Positions 44,594-52,943 of a DNA stretch of 64,000 bases are shown here, one piece after another. Origin of the DNA: Sphingobacterium spiritivorum ATCC 33861 (GTDB lineage: Bacteria > Bacteroidota > Bacteroidia > Sphingobacteriales > Sphingobacteriaceae); the NCBI RefSeq assembly GCF_000143765.1, contig NZ_GL379770.1, forward strand, positions 186,001 to 250,000, given 5' to 3'. The notes under the pieces were generated by a model. That model had not been told where the DNA came from. It saw nothing but the letters and a program-made list of their open reading frames with translations, and searched no databases. A program made the position numbers and the translations under genes. Each line of letters begins with the position of its first letter. Position 1 is the stretch's first letter.

Positions 44594-45024
44594 TGGAAGA
44601 GCTTAAAAAATACATATTGGCATCATTGAGTTGCGATTTTGGAGTAAATGGGGTGAAGACCGCAAATAGCGTTAAGGATTTAATTTCATTACTCAAATCT
44701 TCGCAAGGGATAGAGTTCTGCATGGAAAATAGCTTTCCATCATTAGATATCCTGAAGGTATATGAATCAGAACTACTTGCGTCCGGAGTATACCTGCAAG
44801 GTAAATACAGCCTTGAGAATCCAAACTTAGTAATTGCCTTTGGAGGAACAATCGGTATTCATTTAGATGGTTACACCGTATGCCAGGTATATGGCACAAA
44901 CGATGCTCAGATAAATGTATTTGGAAATGATAGTTCTATAGCAATGGTGGAAGTTCACGGTGATGCAAATGTATTTGTGCAGCAGCTTGATGAGTCTTCA
45001 ATTAACGTATTTCAGAAATCATGA
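44593..45024 (+). CDS. Tail-associated hypothetical protein with beta-repeat C-terminus
   Basis: A 143-aa protein: an N-terminal helical part (~1-60) and a C-terminal series of short strands with Gly/Asp turns (~70-143: LVIAFGGTIGIHLDG, AQINVFGNDSSIAMVEVHGD) suggesting a small beta solenoid. Its role at the tail tip is inferred from position. Confidence 0.58.
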   Translation: MEELKKYILASLSCDFGVNGVKTANSVKDLISLLKSSQGIEFCMENSFPSLDILKVYESELLASGVYLQGKYSLENPNLVIAFGGTIGIHLDGYTVCQVYGTNDAQINVFGNDSSIAMVEVHGDANVFVQQLDESSINVFQKS

Positions 45025-45494
45025 CCTCACAATACAAACTAAATAATAACGACCTGTATACAATCTTCGGAGTTGTGGTGGAAGGAGGAAGTAATTCCTT
45101 CCTTGCATACCCTTCCCGTAAAGATTCGATGACTCATGATTTCACTGATAAGAATGGGTTGGATATTGATTTGCAAGATCCGCGGTTTAATTCCCGTGAG
45201 TTCACGCTTAATTGTGCATTAACCGCAAGTTCGGTTGAGGACTTCTGGACGAAGTATAATGCTTTGTTCACTGAGCTTTCCAATAGTGGAACTCATAAAC
45301 TATCAATCACAGATCTAGGTAAAGATTATAGGGTGTATTACAAAGAGCAGCGTAACATTCGCAAGCTTACTCCATTATCCGGAAAGCCAGAAGTATGGAT
45401 AAAGTTTGATTTAGTTTTTGGAGAGGCTAACTGGACAGACAACATTGAATCAGTTTACCTGATTGATCACGATGGCAACTACCTAATTCAGTAA
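45021..45494 (+). CDS. Probable distal tail protein (Dit-like)
   Basis: A 157-aa protein in the Dit slot after the tape measure. A beta-rich pattern with LYTIFGVVVEGGSNSFLAYP and a SREFTLNCALTAS segment; a phage tail family in Bacteroidota. Overlaps the preceding gene by 4 nt. Confidence 0.62.
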   Translation: MTSQYKLNNNDLYTIFGVVVEGGSNSFLAYPSRKDSMTHDFTDKNGLDIDLQDPRFNSREFTLNCALTASSVEDFWTKYNALFTELSNSGTHKLSITDLGKDYRVYYKEQRNIRKLTPLSGKPEVWIKFDLVFGEANWTDNIESVYLIDHDGNYLIQ

Positions 45495-45497
45495 GAC

Positions 45498-46871
45498 ATG
45501 ATAACGATCAAAAGAGGGATATCAATTATTGCTGTTGTAGAGCCTATGGATACGGTTACTCAAGAGAAAGAAGTATCAGGAGGAAATTTCATTAATCTTT
45601 CTTTTGAGCTGCCATATTATAGAGAGTTCAAAAGGATGGACTATGCAGAGATCCTTGGAGAAACATATTACTTAACTCAGATTCCAACAGTTAGCAAAGA
45701 AGGGAAAAGGGATTACCAATATACGCTGTCTATGGAAGGGGAACAGTGTAAGCTCGGCCGGGTTGAATTTCTCCAAAGCAATCTGATTGGTCAGTACTTC
45801 AAAAACCCATTTTTCATTAATGATAAGGCAGAGACATTCATGACTTTGCTATTGCGAAATATAGAAAGAGTTTTCCCTGGTGAAGGTTGGAAGCTTGGGT
45901 ATGTTGTAGATAGCGAAATAAAGAATATTTCCTTTGAAAATCAAAACTGCCTTGAAGCCTTATCTACCCTGGCGGAAGCATTCGATACAGAATGGTTAAT
46001 TGAAGGGCGGACGATCCATCTATACAGAAAACAAAGTGCAACTGGCTTAGTGATGAAACAGGGAGAAGGAGAAGCTCTCTATTCTCTTGAAAAGAAGCCT
46101 CAGGACAACAGCAATATTGTAACTAGGCTTTATGTATATGGCTCAGATAAAAACTTACCTAATCCATACAGAAGAGGTCTGACAAGGTTAACCGTTGGAG
46201 ACCTTCCTTATATAGAAAGACAGATAGAGGAATACGGCATCTGGGAAGACAGTATGACTTTTGATGATATATTTCCAATGAACTTAGGAACAATCACATC
46301 CGTAGATTCGGGGAACATACTAAGGTTTACAGATGCTAATTTTCCTTTTGATATTAACTCTCAGTTGATCCCGGATGTTAAAGCTAAGCTTTCATTTCAA
46401 ATAGGGCAGTTGGCAGGATATGAGTTCGAAATCAGCAGCTATAATCATACCACCAAGACTTTTACGATAAATAAAAATACACAGGATAAAGCTTGGGAAG
46501 TTCCAAATGCTGATATAAAGCCGGAGGTAGGAGATACTTTTTTTGTATTCGATATCAGAATGTCAAATGCATGGGTTACCGCTGCGGAACAGACGTTGAG
46601 ACAGAAAGCTATTGAATATATGGATCAGCGAAATGATCCATCAGAAAATGATACATACTCTGTAGTCTGTAACCCTCTTTATTTCAAAAGAACAGGGAAA
46701 ACTTTAAGAATTGCAGACAGCGTCACTATTGAAGAACCTGATATGGGAATATTGACACAAAAGAGAATAGTAAAGTTATCGAGAAATGTCAGACAGCCTT
46801 TCATATATACATGTGAACTGGCTAACAGACCTAAGAAAAATGTAATGGTAAAACTTTTACAACAACTATAA
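45498..46871 (+). CDS. Tail tip/hub protein (Tal-like)
   Basis: A 457-aa protein resembling phage tail hub/endopeptidase-type proteins: an N-terminal ISIIAVVEPMDTVTQEKEVS, then ERVFPGEGWKLGYVV, ISFENQNCLEALSTLAEAFD and a long beta region. The fold suggests a trimeric hub between Dit and fibre; no catalytic residues are obvious. Confidence 0.68.
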   Translation: MITIKRGISIIAVVEPMDTVTQEKEVSGGNFINLSFELPYYREFKRMDYAEILGETYYLTQIPTVSKEGKRDYQYTLSMEGEQCKLGRVEFLQSNLIGQYFKNPFFINDKAETFMTLLLRNIERVFPGEGWKLGYVVDSEIKNISFENQNCLEALSTLAEAFDTEWLIEGRTIHLYRKQSATGLVMKQGEGEALYSLEKKPQDNSNIVTRLYVYGSDKNLPNPYRRGLTRLTVGDLPYIERQIEEYGIWEDSMTFDDIFPMNLGTITSVDSGNILRFTDANFPFDINSQLIPDVKAKLSFQIGQLAGYEFEISSYNHTTKTFTINKNTQDKAWEVPNADIKPEVGDTFFVFDIRMSNAWVTAAEQTLRQKAIEYMDQRNDPSENDTYSVVCNPLYFKRTGKTLRIADSVTIEEPDMGILTQKRIVKLSRNVRQPFIYTCELANRPKKNVMVKLLQQL

Positions 46872-46872
46872 A

Positions 46873-47781
46873 ATGGCAGATGAACATGTAAAAAAGAAGC
46901 TCATTGAGCTGGAACCATATCCATCAGATCAAAAAATCAAGTCATCAGACTTGATCTATGTCTGGAATACAGACTCTGCAAAGCTACAGAAGGCAAATAT
47001 CAATCAAATGCCTTTCGGATCAGGCGGAGGTGGTGGTGGCGTCACAACTTTAGTCGGCAGTCCTTTTAAAGTATCTCTGGGAGATGACCAGGTAACTATT
47101 GAAGGGTCAAACACCATCATATCAGATGTTCGTTTGCTGGGTAAAAAGGATTATCCAATTAGCACCACACAGCTTCAGAATGCGACCTTCAGAAAAGGTG
47201 AGGTAGCATATAATGAGATTGATGGAACGGTTACTATCCTTGATTTCAGATTAAATGCAGGAGAGGAAGTTGTTTTATACCCTGATGGTATGCAAGGATC
47301 TGGCGGTGGCGGTGGAAATCTTCAGCCAATCATGGATAGGCTTACAGAAATAGAATCTATAGTGTCAGTTTTTAAACCTACGGTTAGTGGGACTAATAAT
47401 GCACGGGTATGGTGGGTTGGTGGTTTACCGCTTCCGGCCGGATGGGAAGAGGACGCCGAATGGAGAGATTACCTTCCACTAGCTGTAGCTCCATCCGAGT
47501 CAGGAAAAGTATATGGATCAAACTCTGTGACTTTAAAGTCTAATCAGCAAGGCAGTTTTGGGGTTAAAGCTGTAAGTGATCGCTCTGCAGGGAGTTCACG
47601 AAATAACACAATTTGGAACTTATCATTTCTTTCAAATGGCACCTGGAGAATGTTAACAGGTGGCTCAGGAGCTAATGTTGATATAGGACCCATTACAGTT
47701 AATCTATCGGATGCATCCACGCCAATAGATATTAGACCTAAGAGTAAAGGTGGAATGTGGATTAAATATGTAGGAGGATAA
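46873..47781 (+). CDS. Tail tip/fibre adaptor with Gly-rich linkers
   Basis: A 302-aa protein with two poly-Gly linkers (GSGGGGGG near residue 50 and GSGGGG near 140), separating an N-terminal attachment domain from C-terminal beta domains. The Gly linkers suggest flexible receptor-binding arms. Ends 1 nt before the fibre gene. Confidence 0.58.
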   Translation: MADEHVKKKLIELEPYPSDQKIKSSDLIYVWNTDSAKLQKANINQMPFGSGGGGGGVTTLVGSPFKVSLGDDQVTIEGSNTIISDVRLLGKKDYPISTTQLQNATFRKGEVAYNEIDGTVTILDFRLNAGEEVVLYPDGMQGSGGGGGNLQPIMDRLTEIESIVSVFKPTVSGTNNARVWWVGGLPLPAGWEEDAEWRDYLPLAVAPSESGKVYGSNSVTLKSNQQGSFGVKAVSDRSAGSSRNNTIWNLSFLSNGTWRMLTGGSGANVDIGPITVNLSDASTPIDIRPKSKGGMWIKYVGG

Positions 47782-47782
47782 T

Positions 47783-50005
47783 ATGGCCTTAGAAGAATAT
47801 AATAGATTTTCAGATCAAGACAGGATTGCAAGAGATGCCAATTTAGAAATAACAGAAGCGTTTTTCCCACCTTATTTTGAAAGCCTGCAATTGTTGGATA
47901 TTGGCGACAACGATCCGGCCAAAGTAGGAGCAATAGCTACATTCAAAGATGGCACTAAGACTAATCTTGCAATCTATCAAGGTGGTGGTACTTGGACAGT
48001 AGGGACAGGATATACAGATGCTGAGATCGATGCAATGATCACTGCAGCTAAGAACCGGGCTAATCATACGGGGACTCAGGCTATCAATACTATTGAGGGG
48101 CTTGAAGCTGCTTTGGATGGAAAGATTTCCACCAGCGAAAAAGGAGCTTCAAACGGTGTTGCTACTTTGGATGGCGGCGGAAAAGTCCCGGCTAATCAAC
48201 TTCCTAATTCAGTAATGACAGTCGAGGGACAGTGGAATGCATCGACTAATACACCAACGCTAAGCAATGGTACGGGTAATGCAGGAATGGTGTATGAAGT
48301 TACAACTGCGGGTACTGTTAACCTAGGAGATGGAAATATTACTTTCAAAGTTGGGGATTGGGCGGTATACGGTGCTGATGGCAAGTGGTATAAGTCCGTT
48401 AACAGCAATGAGGTTACATCTGTTAATGGTAAGACTGGATCTGTTATTATTGCACCTGGTGATCTTGATGTTTCCAATGGACTATTCATTGTGGGTAATT
48501 CTTCCGGTAAAGGCGGAACCAGGAAGATATTACCTAGCGACATGGGTTTAACATCAGGAGGTGTATTATACGCCCTTAGTCCTTCAGTCTGGAGCGAACT
48601 TTTTGCATCAGATAATGCTACTCCCAGCACTGTTGCCATTCGATCTGCTGCATCATCAAGTTCCCCTGGGGAAATAAAAGCAGGTCCCGCTATCAATCCG
48701 GAAGGTCTTGTTCGGCTAGATCAGATGAATACGGCATTGGCTGGGAAAGCTCCAGCGAATAGCGAAACGCTTCAAAGTGTTATTTCCCGTGGTAATGTCA
48801 TTGATCCAGGAGATCCTAGCGCATTTGCGTGGAATCGTAGTGATGGACCCGATAATAAATGGGGCTTAAAGTATGACCCAACCTATAAAGGAATGAATTT
48901 CGTTAGGTACGGCCTTCAGGATGGGGTTCTGTTTTTAAGGGACGTCAACAATTATGTAGGAATAGGAACAGTTGTTCCGGCGTATAAATTACATGTAAAC
49001 GGTGACTTTGGGGTAGGCAATATGTACACTGAAGGTGCTTTAAGATTTTTTAATCCTTCAGGAAATACCAACACTCGCAGACATTGGTTACAAGCTAATG
49101 CAAATACCAATGGTGACTTTTCAATCTACTCACAAAATAACGATGGATCTGGCAACAGATTTGATTTTTATATCTCACCTCTTGGTAATATTGGACTCGG
49201 TACTGTAGACCCAACCGCAAAATTAGAGGTCGCCGGGGCTATTAAAACGTCTGATAAAACCAGAAGTGCATTATTAAGCTACACAGGTACAAGTGGTGTT
49301 GTAGGAACGGAATCGAATCACCCATTGGATATCTGGACAAATTCATCTTCGAAGATGACAATTTTGCCAAATGGGAATGTCGGTGTTGGGACAAACAATC
49401 CATCAGCTAAATTGGATGTAAATGGTGCTGTAAATACGGCTGGATATGTTCAATCCAGTTTAGGTTTCACAGCCTACACCACTGCCAATGTTAATGCCGT
49501 GTATAGACCAACAGGAATAACCTTTGCAACCGCCGCCAATACATATGCCACAATCGATGCTAATACCAGTGGAGGGATAACTATACGTACAGCTGATGGT
49601 TCTGCAACTGCTCAACCTCGTATGACTTTTTTAACTCCAAGTGGAGCAACGGCCAGATCAGTTATGATCGCCGGAAGAGCTTATTATAACGCAAGTTACA
49701 CAGGCTCTTTTGAGGCTAATGACTTAATAACTAAAGCATACGTTGATGATAAAGTTCAACTGATAACATTGCGTGCAACAATAAGCGGAGGTGTGGCCGT
49801 CTTGGATGGCGGTGCAGTGGAATCCGGATACCGATATATGGTTCAGGGAGCATCTTTATATAACGGCACAACTCCTGAATTTTTATCGCTTTCAAAACTT
49901 GCTATTCAGGCAGGAACAACGGGTAATGTTGTAGCGCAATATGAAACTACATTCGCAGACAATGGGAAAGATGTAGAAGTATTGATTTTGAAGATTAAAA
50001 TATAA
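47783..50005 (+). CDS. Tail fibre / receptor-binding protein
   Basis: A 740-aa protein with an N-terminal phage attachment part, a middle region with G-x-N-x-V/L repeats and three copies of a GxGTxxPxxKLxVxG motif (for example GTVVPAYKLHVNGDFG and GTNNPSAKLDVNGAV), typical of trimeric fibre shafts. The C-terminal ~80 residues are probably the receptor-binding head. No S74 chaperone motif was seen. Confidence 0.8.
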   Translation: MALEEYNRFSDQDRIARDANLEITEAFFPPYFESLQLLDIGDNDPAKVGAIATFKDGTKTNLAIYQGGGTWTVGTGYTDAEIDAMITAAKNRANHTGTQAINTIEGLEAALDGKISTSEKGASNGVATLDGGGKVPANQLPNSVMTVEGQWNASTNTPTLSNGTGNAGMVYEVTTAGTVNLGDGNITFKVGDWAVYGADGKWYKSVNSNEVTSVNGKTGSVIIAPGDLDVSNGLFIVGNSSGKGGTRKILPSDMGLTSGGVLYALSPSVWSELFASDNATPSTVAIRSAASSSSPGEIKAGPAINPEGLVRLDQMNTALAGKAPANSETLQSVISRGNVIDPGDPSAFAWNRSDGPDNKWGLKYDPTYKGMNFVRYGLQDGVLFLRDVNNYVGIGTVVPAYKLHVNGDFGVGNMYTEGALRFFNPSGNTNTRRHWLQANANTNGDFSIYSQNNDGSGNRFDFYISPLGNIGLGTVDPTAKLEVAGAIKTSDKTRSALLSYTGTSGVVGTESNHPLDIWTNSSSKMTILPNGNVGVGTNNPSAKLDVNGAVNTAGYVQSSLGFTAYTTANVNAVYRPTGITFATAANTYATIDANTSGGITIRTADGSATAQPRMTFLTPSGATARSVMIAGRAYYNASYTGSFEANDLITKAYVDDKVQLITLRATISGGVAVLDGGAVESGYRYMVQGASLYNGTTPEFLSLSKLAIQAGTTGNVVAQYETTFADNGKDVEVLILKIKI

Positions 50006-50014
50006 GGAGGGGAA

Positions 50015-50506
50015 ATGGCAGATAGAAGATTGCAATATGCGGATGAGATAACCTTAGCAAGAATTGAGCTTATGCATCCAAAAATTAGAGAGGAGGTAAG
50101 AGAAATATATCTCCAGATTAATACAGCCCTACCAAAAGGGGTTAGATTAAGATTGTCTCAGACTCTCAGGACATTCAAAGAACAGGATGAATTATTCAAC
50201 AAACGTCCTAAAGTCACTAATGCAAAAGGAGGGCAGAGCATTCATAATTACGGATTAGCCTTTGATATAGTTATTCTTTATGATAAGGATAGTAATGGAT
50301 CTTTCGAAACGGCAAGTTGGGCTTTAGACATAAATTTCATGAAGGTTGTTAATTTTTTTAAATCAAAAGGTTGGACATGGGGCGGAGATTGGAAAAGCTT
50401 TAAAGACTACCCACACTTTGAAAAGACATTTGGTAATACATGGCAATCTTTGATTGTGAAAAAAAGTGCAAAAGATAGTAATGGTAATTATTATGTGATT
50501 TTATAA
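50015..50506 (+). CDS. Endolysin: M15-family L-alanyl-D-glutamate/D-Ala peptidase
   Basis: A 163-aa peptidase of the M15 family. Zinc-binding motif: SIHNYGLAFD (His and Asp) and the later YPHFE (His). It should cut the peptide cross-bridges of peptidoglycan. First gene of the lysis cassette, immediately after the fibre gene; overlaps the next gene by 1 nt. Confidence 0.88.
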   Translation: MADRRLQYADEITLARIELMHPKIREEVREIYLQINTALPKGVRLRLSQTLRTFKEQDELFNKRPKVTNAKGGQSIHNYGLAFDIVILYDKDSNGSFETASWALDINFMKVVNFFKSKGWTWGGDWKSFKDYPHFEKTFGNTWQSLIVKKSAKDSNGNYYVIL

Positions 50507-50814
50507 TGAAAGAAAACGAAGACTACATCGGGAATAGGGTAAACGACTTAGGTAAGATTTATAAATGGATTAAGGATAATCCTATGGCTTTTTTGTGTTC
50601 AGTTATGACGGTAATTGCTTTCTTATTCATTTGGCTATTCGTAGACGCTAAGAATGAGAATATCCGCATAACACAGCAGATGAGCAAGCAGATAACCGAT
50701 GAAGTCAGAAGACAGGTGCCTATATCTGTGAGGGAGCAATTGCAGCCGATTAAAGATAGTGTGGATAACACCAAGTCTAACATAGATAAATTAATAGAAA
50801 GGGTGACAAAATGA
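50506..50814 (+). CDS. Single-TM protein of the lysis cassette (holin or holin partner)
   Basis: A 102-aa protein: one TM (~27-47, LCSVMTVIAFLFIWLFV) and a C-terminal coiled coil with QMSKQITDEVRRQVP. Position after the endolysin favours a holin/antiholin, but a coiled-coil single-pass architecture is also found in structural partners. Confidence 0.55.
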   Translation: MKENEDYIGNRVNDLGKIYKWIKDNPMAFLCSVMTVIAFLFIWLFVDAKNENIRITQQMSKQITDEVRRQVPISVREQLQPIKDSVDNTKSNIDKLIERVTK

Positions 50815-50978
50815 AGAGAATAGCATTGTTTATAATCGTAATGGCAGCCACTACGGTAATGATATCATCTGGAACTGCTGGTGAATTGGAAAGAAGTCCT
50901 AATGTAGAGATGATAAAAAGTATGAATGAGCTTAAAAACTCTGTTGATTCATTAACTAGAATATTGAACCATGAGTAG
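50811..50978 (+). CDS. Small exported lysis-cassette peptide
   Basis: A 55-aa peptide: N-terminal hydrophobic signal (MKRIALFIIVMAATTVMISS) and a helical polar tail (SPNVEMIKSMNELKNSVDSL). It overlaps the previous gene by ATGA and the u-spanin by 8 nt. Likely a secreted helper of lysis; no family recognised. Confidence 0.5.
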   Translation: MKRIALFIIVMAATTVMISSGTAGELERSPNVEMIKSMNELKNSVDSLTRILNHE

Positions 50979-51591
50979 TAAGTTATTGATATTATTGGCC
51001 ATGCTCACACTTTCAGGGTGTGGCCTATTCCGTAAGTCATCAAAGAAATCTGAAAAGGTATCATTTGAAGTATCTCAAAAAAAGGATAGCATTTCTAGAG
51101 AAAGTATTAAGACTGATTCAATAGGCAAGAACTTATCTATCGATAAAGGGACGATAGTTACTGAAATTGAGAGAACGACTATTACCGAAAAGAAAGGCGG
51201 CACTATCAAAGGATCAATTCCTTTAGAGAGAATTCCAAAGGGCTTAGAAATATTACTGAAAGATTCAGCTGGCACAAAAATATCATTAATGTTAGATTCA
51301 ATATCAAATCAATTGAACGTCCGAGTTGATCAGCCAGGAGAAAAAACAACAATATCTGAAAAGATTCACCACACTGAAAATAAAAATAAAACAGATCAAC
51401 AGGAGAGCAGAACTAATAATGAAATTAACAAGGAAGCTACTGTGAATAGCCAGGGTAGAAAAAAGGTGTCGTTATCACAGATTAGTAAAGAAAGTGAACC
51501 GGATAACTGGAGTTTTATATTTTGGTGGATTGGGATAGGTTTAGGGGTTGTAGTTGTTATTTGGGGAATAAAAAAGTTTATATTTAATTAG
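50971..51591 (+). CDS. Unimolecular spanin (u-spanin)-like protein
   Basis: A 206-aa protein with both features expected of a u-spanin: an N-terminal lipoprotein signal (lipobox LTLSGC, Cys17) for the outer membrane, and a C-terminal TM (~183-203, IFWWIGIGLGVVVVIWGI) in the inner membrane, joined by a periplasmic helix/beta linker. It would fuse the two membranes in the last step of lysis. It closes the lysis cassette. Confidence 0.75.
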   Translation: MSSKLLILLAMLTLSGCGLFRKSSKKSEKVSFEVSQKKDSISRESIKTDSIGKNLSIDKGTIVTEIERTTITEKKGGTIKGSIPLERIPKGLEILLKDSAGTKISLMLDSISNQLNVRVDQPGEKTTISEKIHHTENKNKTDQQESRTNNEINKEATVNSQGRKKVSLSQISKESEPDNWSFIFWWIGIGLGVVVVIWGIKKFIFN

Positions 51592-51597
51592 CATAAT

Positions 51598-51813
51598 TTA
51601 TAACTTATCAGAATGGTGTTCATAAAGCCAAGTTATCATTTGATCTACTATTTCATTAAGTCCATCAAGCGGGAAAGTACTGTACTCAAACAACATAAAA
51701 TGATTTGTTCTATTGAAATTCAGTTCTTTGAATTGACAATAAACTCCTGAATCTGGATGAATGCAAATCCACAATCTATCTGTCGTATTGTATTCAATTA
51801 TAAAATGTTGCAT
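51598..51813 (-). CDS. Small conserved protein, paralog of 52255-52470
   Basis: A 71-aa protein; very similar to the one at 52255 (both have LWICIHPD-S/T-GVYCQFK and QMITWLYEHHS/SMITWLYEHHS). The two flank a DUF6965-like gene, all leftward, giving a duplicated pair. The function is unknown. Confidence 0.62.
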   Translation of the reverse strand: MQHFIIEYNTTDRLWICIHPDSGVYCQFKELNFNRTNHFMLFEYSTFPLDGLNEIVDQMITWLYEHHSDKL

Positions 51814-51814
51814 A

Positions 51815-51843
51815 TAAGAGCTTTTTTAGGCTAAAAGCTCTTA
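51815..51843. terminator. Hairpin terminator next to the 71-aa gene
   Basis: TAAGAGCTTTT and AAAAGCTCTTA, an exact 11-bp stem. It lies just upstream of the 71-aa gene start, so it may end the leftward transcript from 52052. Confidence 0.65.
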
Positions 51844-51951
51844 TCAAAACTATATTAGACATAAAAGTTTATATAGTCCCATTATCGGACATTTAGAATA
51901 TGTATGCAATATAACACAATTATAACAAACCTGATATAAATTTTAAAATAC

Positions 51952-51973
51952 TAGCGAGGAAATATCCTCGCTA
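51952..51973. repeat. GCGAGG-type hairpin, copy 1
   Basis: TAGCGAGGA-AATA-TCCTCGCTA, a 9-bp perfect stem. First of seven copies (51952-54528) with conserved core AGCGAGG...CCTCGCT. Confidence 0.75.
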
Positions 51974-52051
51974 CTACAGTAATCAATAAATAATCGCTAA
52001 ATTAGGTAGATGTGTGATAAAGAGTATAAACAATTCTAAACTAATAATAAT

Positions 52052-52258
52052 TCACTTATTTTCCAAAGCCTCTTTTAATTTTATGAGCATCAAATAAGAA
52101 GGACATTTATTAAGCTCCTTCTTCCAACTTTCACAAGCATTAAAACTCACTCTTAGGAATTCTCTTACATTAGTAACATACATGTGTGGTGCAATCCTTA
52201 TCTCTGTGGGTAGATCTTGGGATTCAAAGAGTTGTTTCAGTTCTTCTAAGGATGTCAT
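52052..52258 (-). CDS. DUF6965-like small protein
   Basis: A 68-aa helical protein with the pattern LKQLFESQDLPTEIRIAPHM followed by NVREFLRVSF, matching DUF6965-type proteins of Bacteroidota. It overlaps the stop of the upstream paralog (52255-52258). Confidence 0.6.
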   Translation of the reverse strand: MTSLEELKQLFESQDLPTEIRIAPHMYVTNVREFLRVSFNACESWKKELNKCPSYLMLIKLKEALENK

Positions 52259-52470
52259 AACTTATTAGAATGGTGTTCATAAAGCCAAGTTATCATTGAA
52301 TCTATTATATCACATAATTCATCTATAGGGTTTGTGCTGTATTCAAATATATTGAATTCATAAGTTCTTCTGAAGTAGTATTGTTTAAACTGGCAATAAA
52401 CTCCGGTATCAGGATGAATACATATCCAGAGCTTGCTATTTTCATTATAATCAAGTTTAAATGTTTCCAT
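52255..52470 (-). CDS. Small conserved protein, paralog of 51598-51813
   Basis: A 71-aa protein (start METF chosen over an ATG 18 nt upstream because it aligns with the MQHF start of its paralog). It shares CIHPDTGVYCQFK and the terminal SMITWLYEHHSNKL. First gene of the leftward trio; its copy is last. Confidence 0.62.
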   Translation of the reverse strand: METFKLDYNENSKLWICIHPDTGVYCQFKQYYFRRTYEFNIFEYSTNPIDELCDIIDSMITWLYEHHSNKL

Positions 52471-52532
52471 CAAAATAGACGAAAACAAATATTGTTCCGT
52501 TTGTCGAGTTAAAAATTATTTATTGAAAATAA

Positions 52533-52872
52533 TAATGGCGAGATAAAAACCTCGCCATTATCCCCAATATTTTAAAGATAGATGATTTAAAATTATAACA
52601 TCACTAATATAATAATGTTTTAACACATATAAAAGAAAAGCGAGGTTGAGGCCTCGCTATATATTCCTGAAAGTGGTGTCTCTACCTACCACAGGATTAA
52701 GTTGATTTAAATTTATTCCCACTTATAAAAAAGCGAGGTGGGGAAAATCCTCGCTGTTTATTTAACCATTTAAATAGGTGATATTATCTAAAGTGCCGCT
52801 AAGGTATGTAATAAAAATGTTATAATTACTTTTTGCTAAAAAAAATGACGAGAATCATTAAATCCTCGTCAT
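52533..52872. repeat. GCGAGG-type hairpin array, copies 2-5 (52489-52943 has no gene)
   Basis: Four hairpins spaced about 90-115 bp: 52533-52560 (TAATGGCGAG/CTCGCCATTA), 52639-52658 (AGCGAGG/CCTCGCT), 52732-52755 (AGCGAGG/CCTCGCT) and 52845-52872 (ATGACGAG/CTCGTCAT). Between copies the sequence is AT-rich and not conserved. The array fills the 455-bp gap between the small-gene trio and the histidine kinase. Confidence 0.7.
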
Positions 52873-52943
52873 AAATCAACCTTTTAAAGGGTAATTTGAA
52901 CTAAAAACAACGTAATATACTAAAAAAAATTCTATGATTTTTG

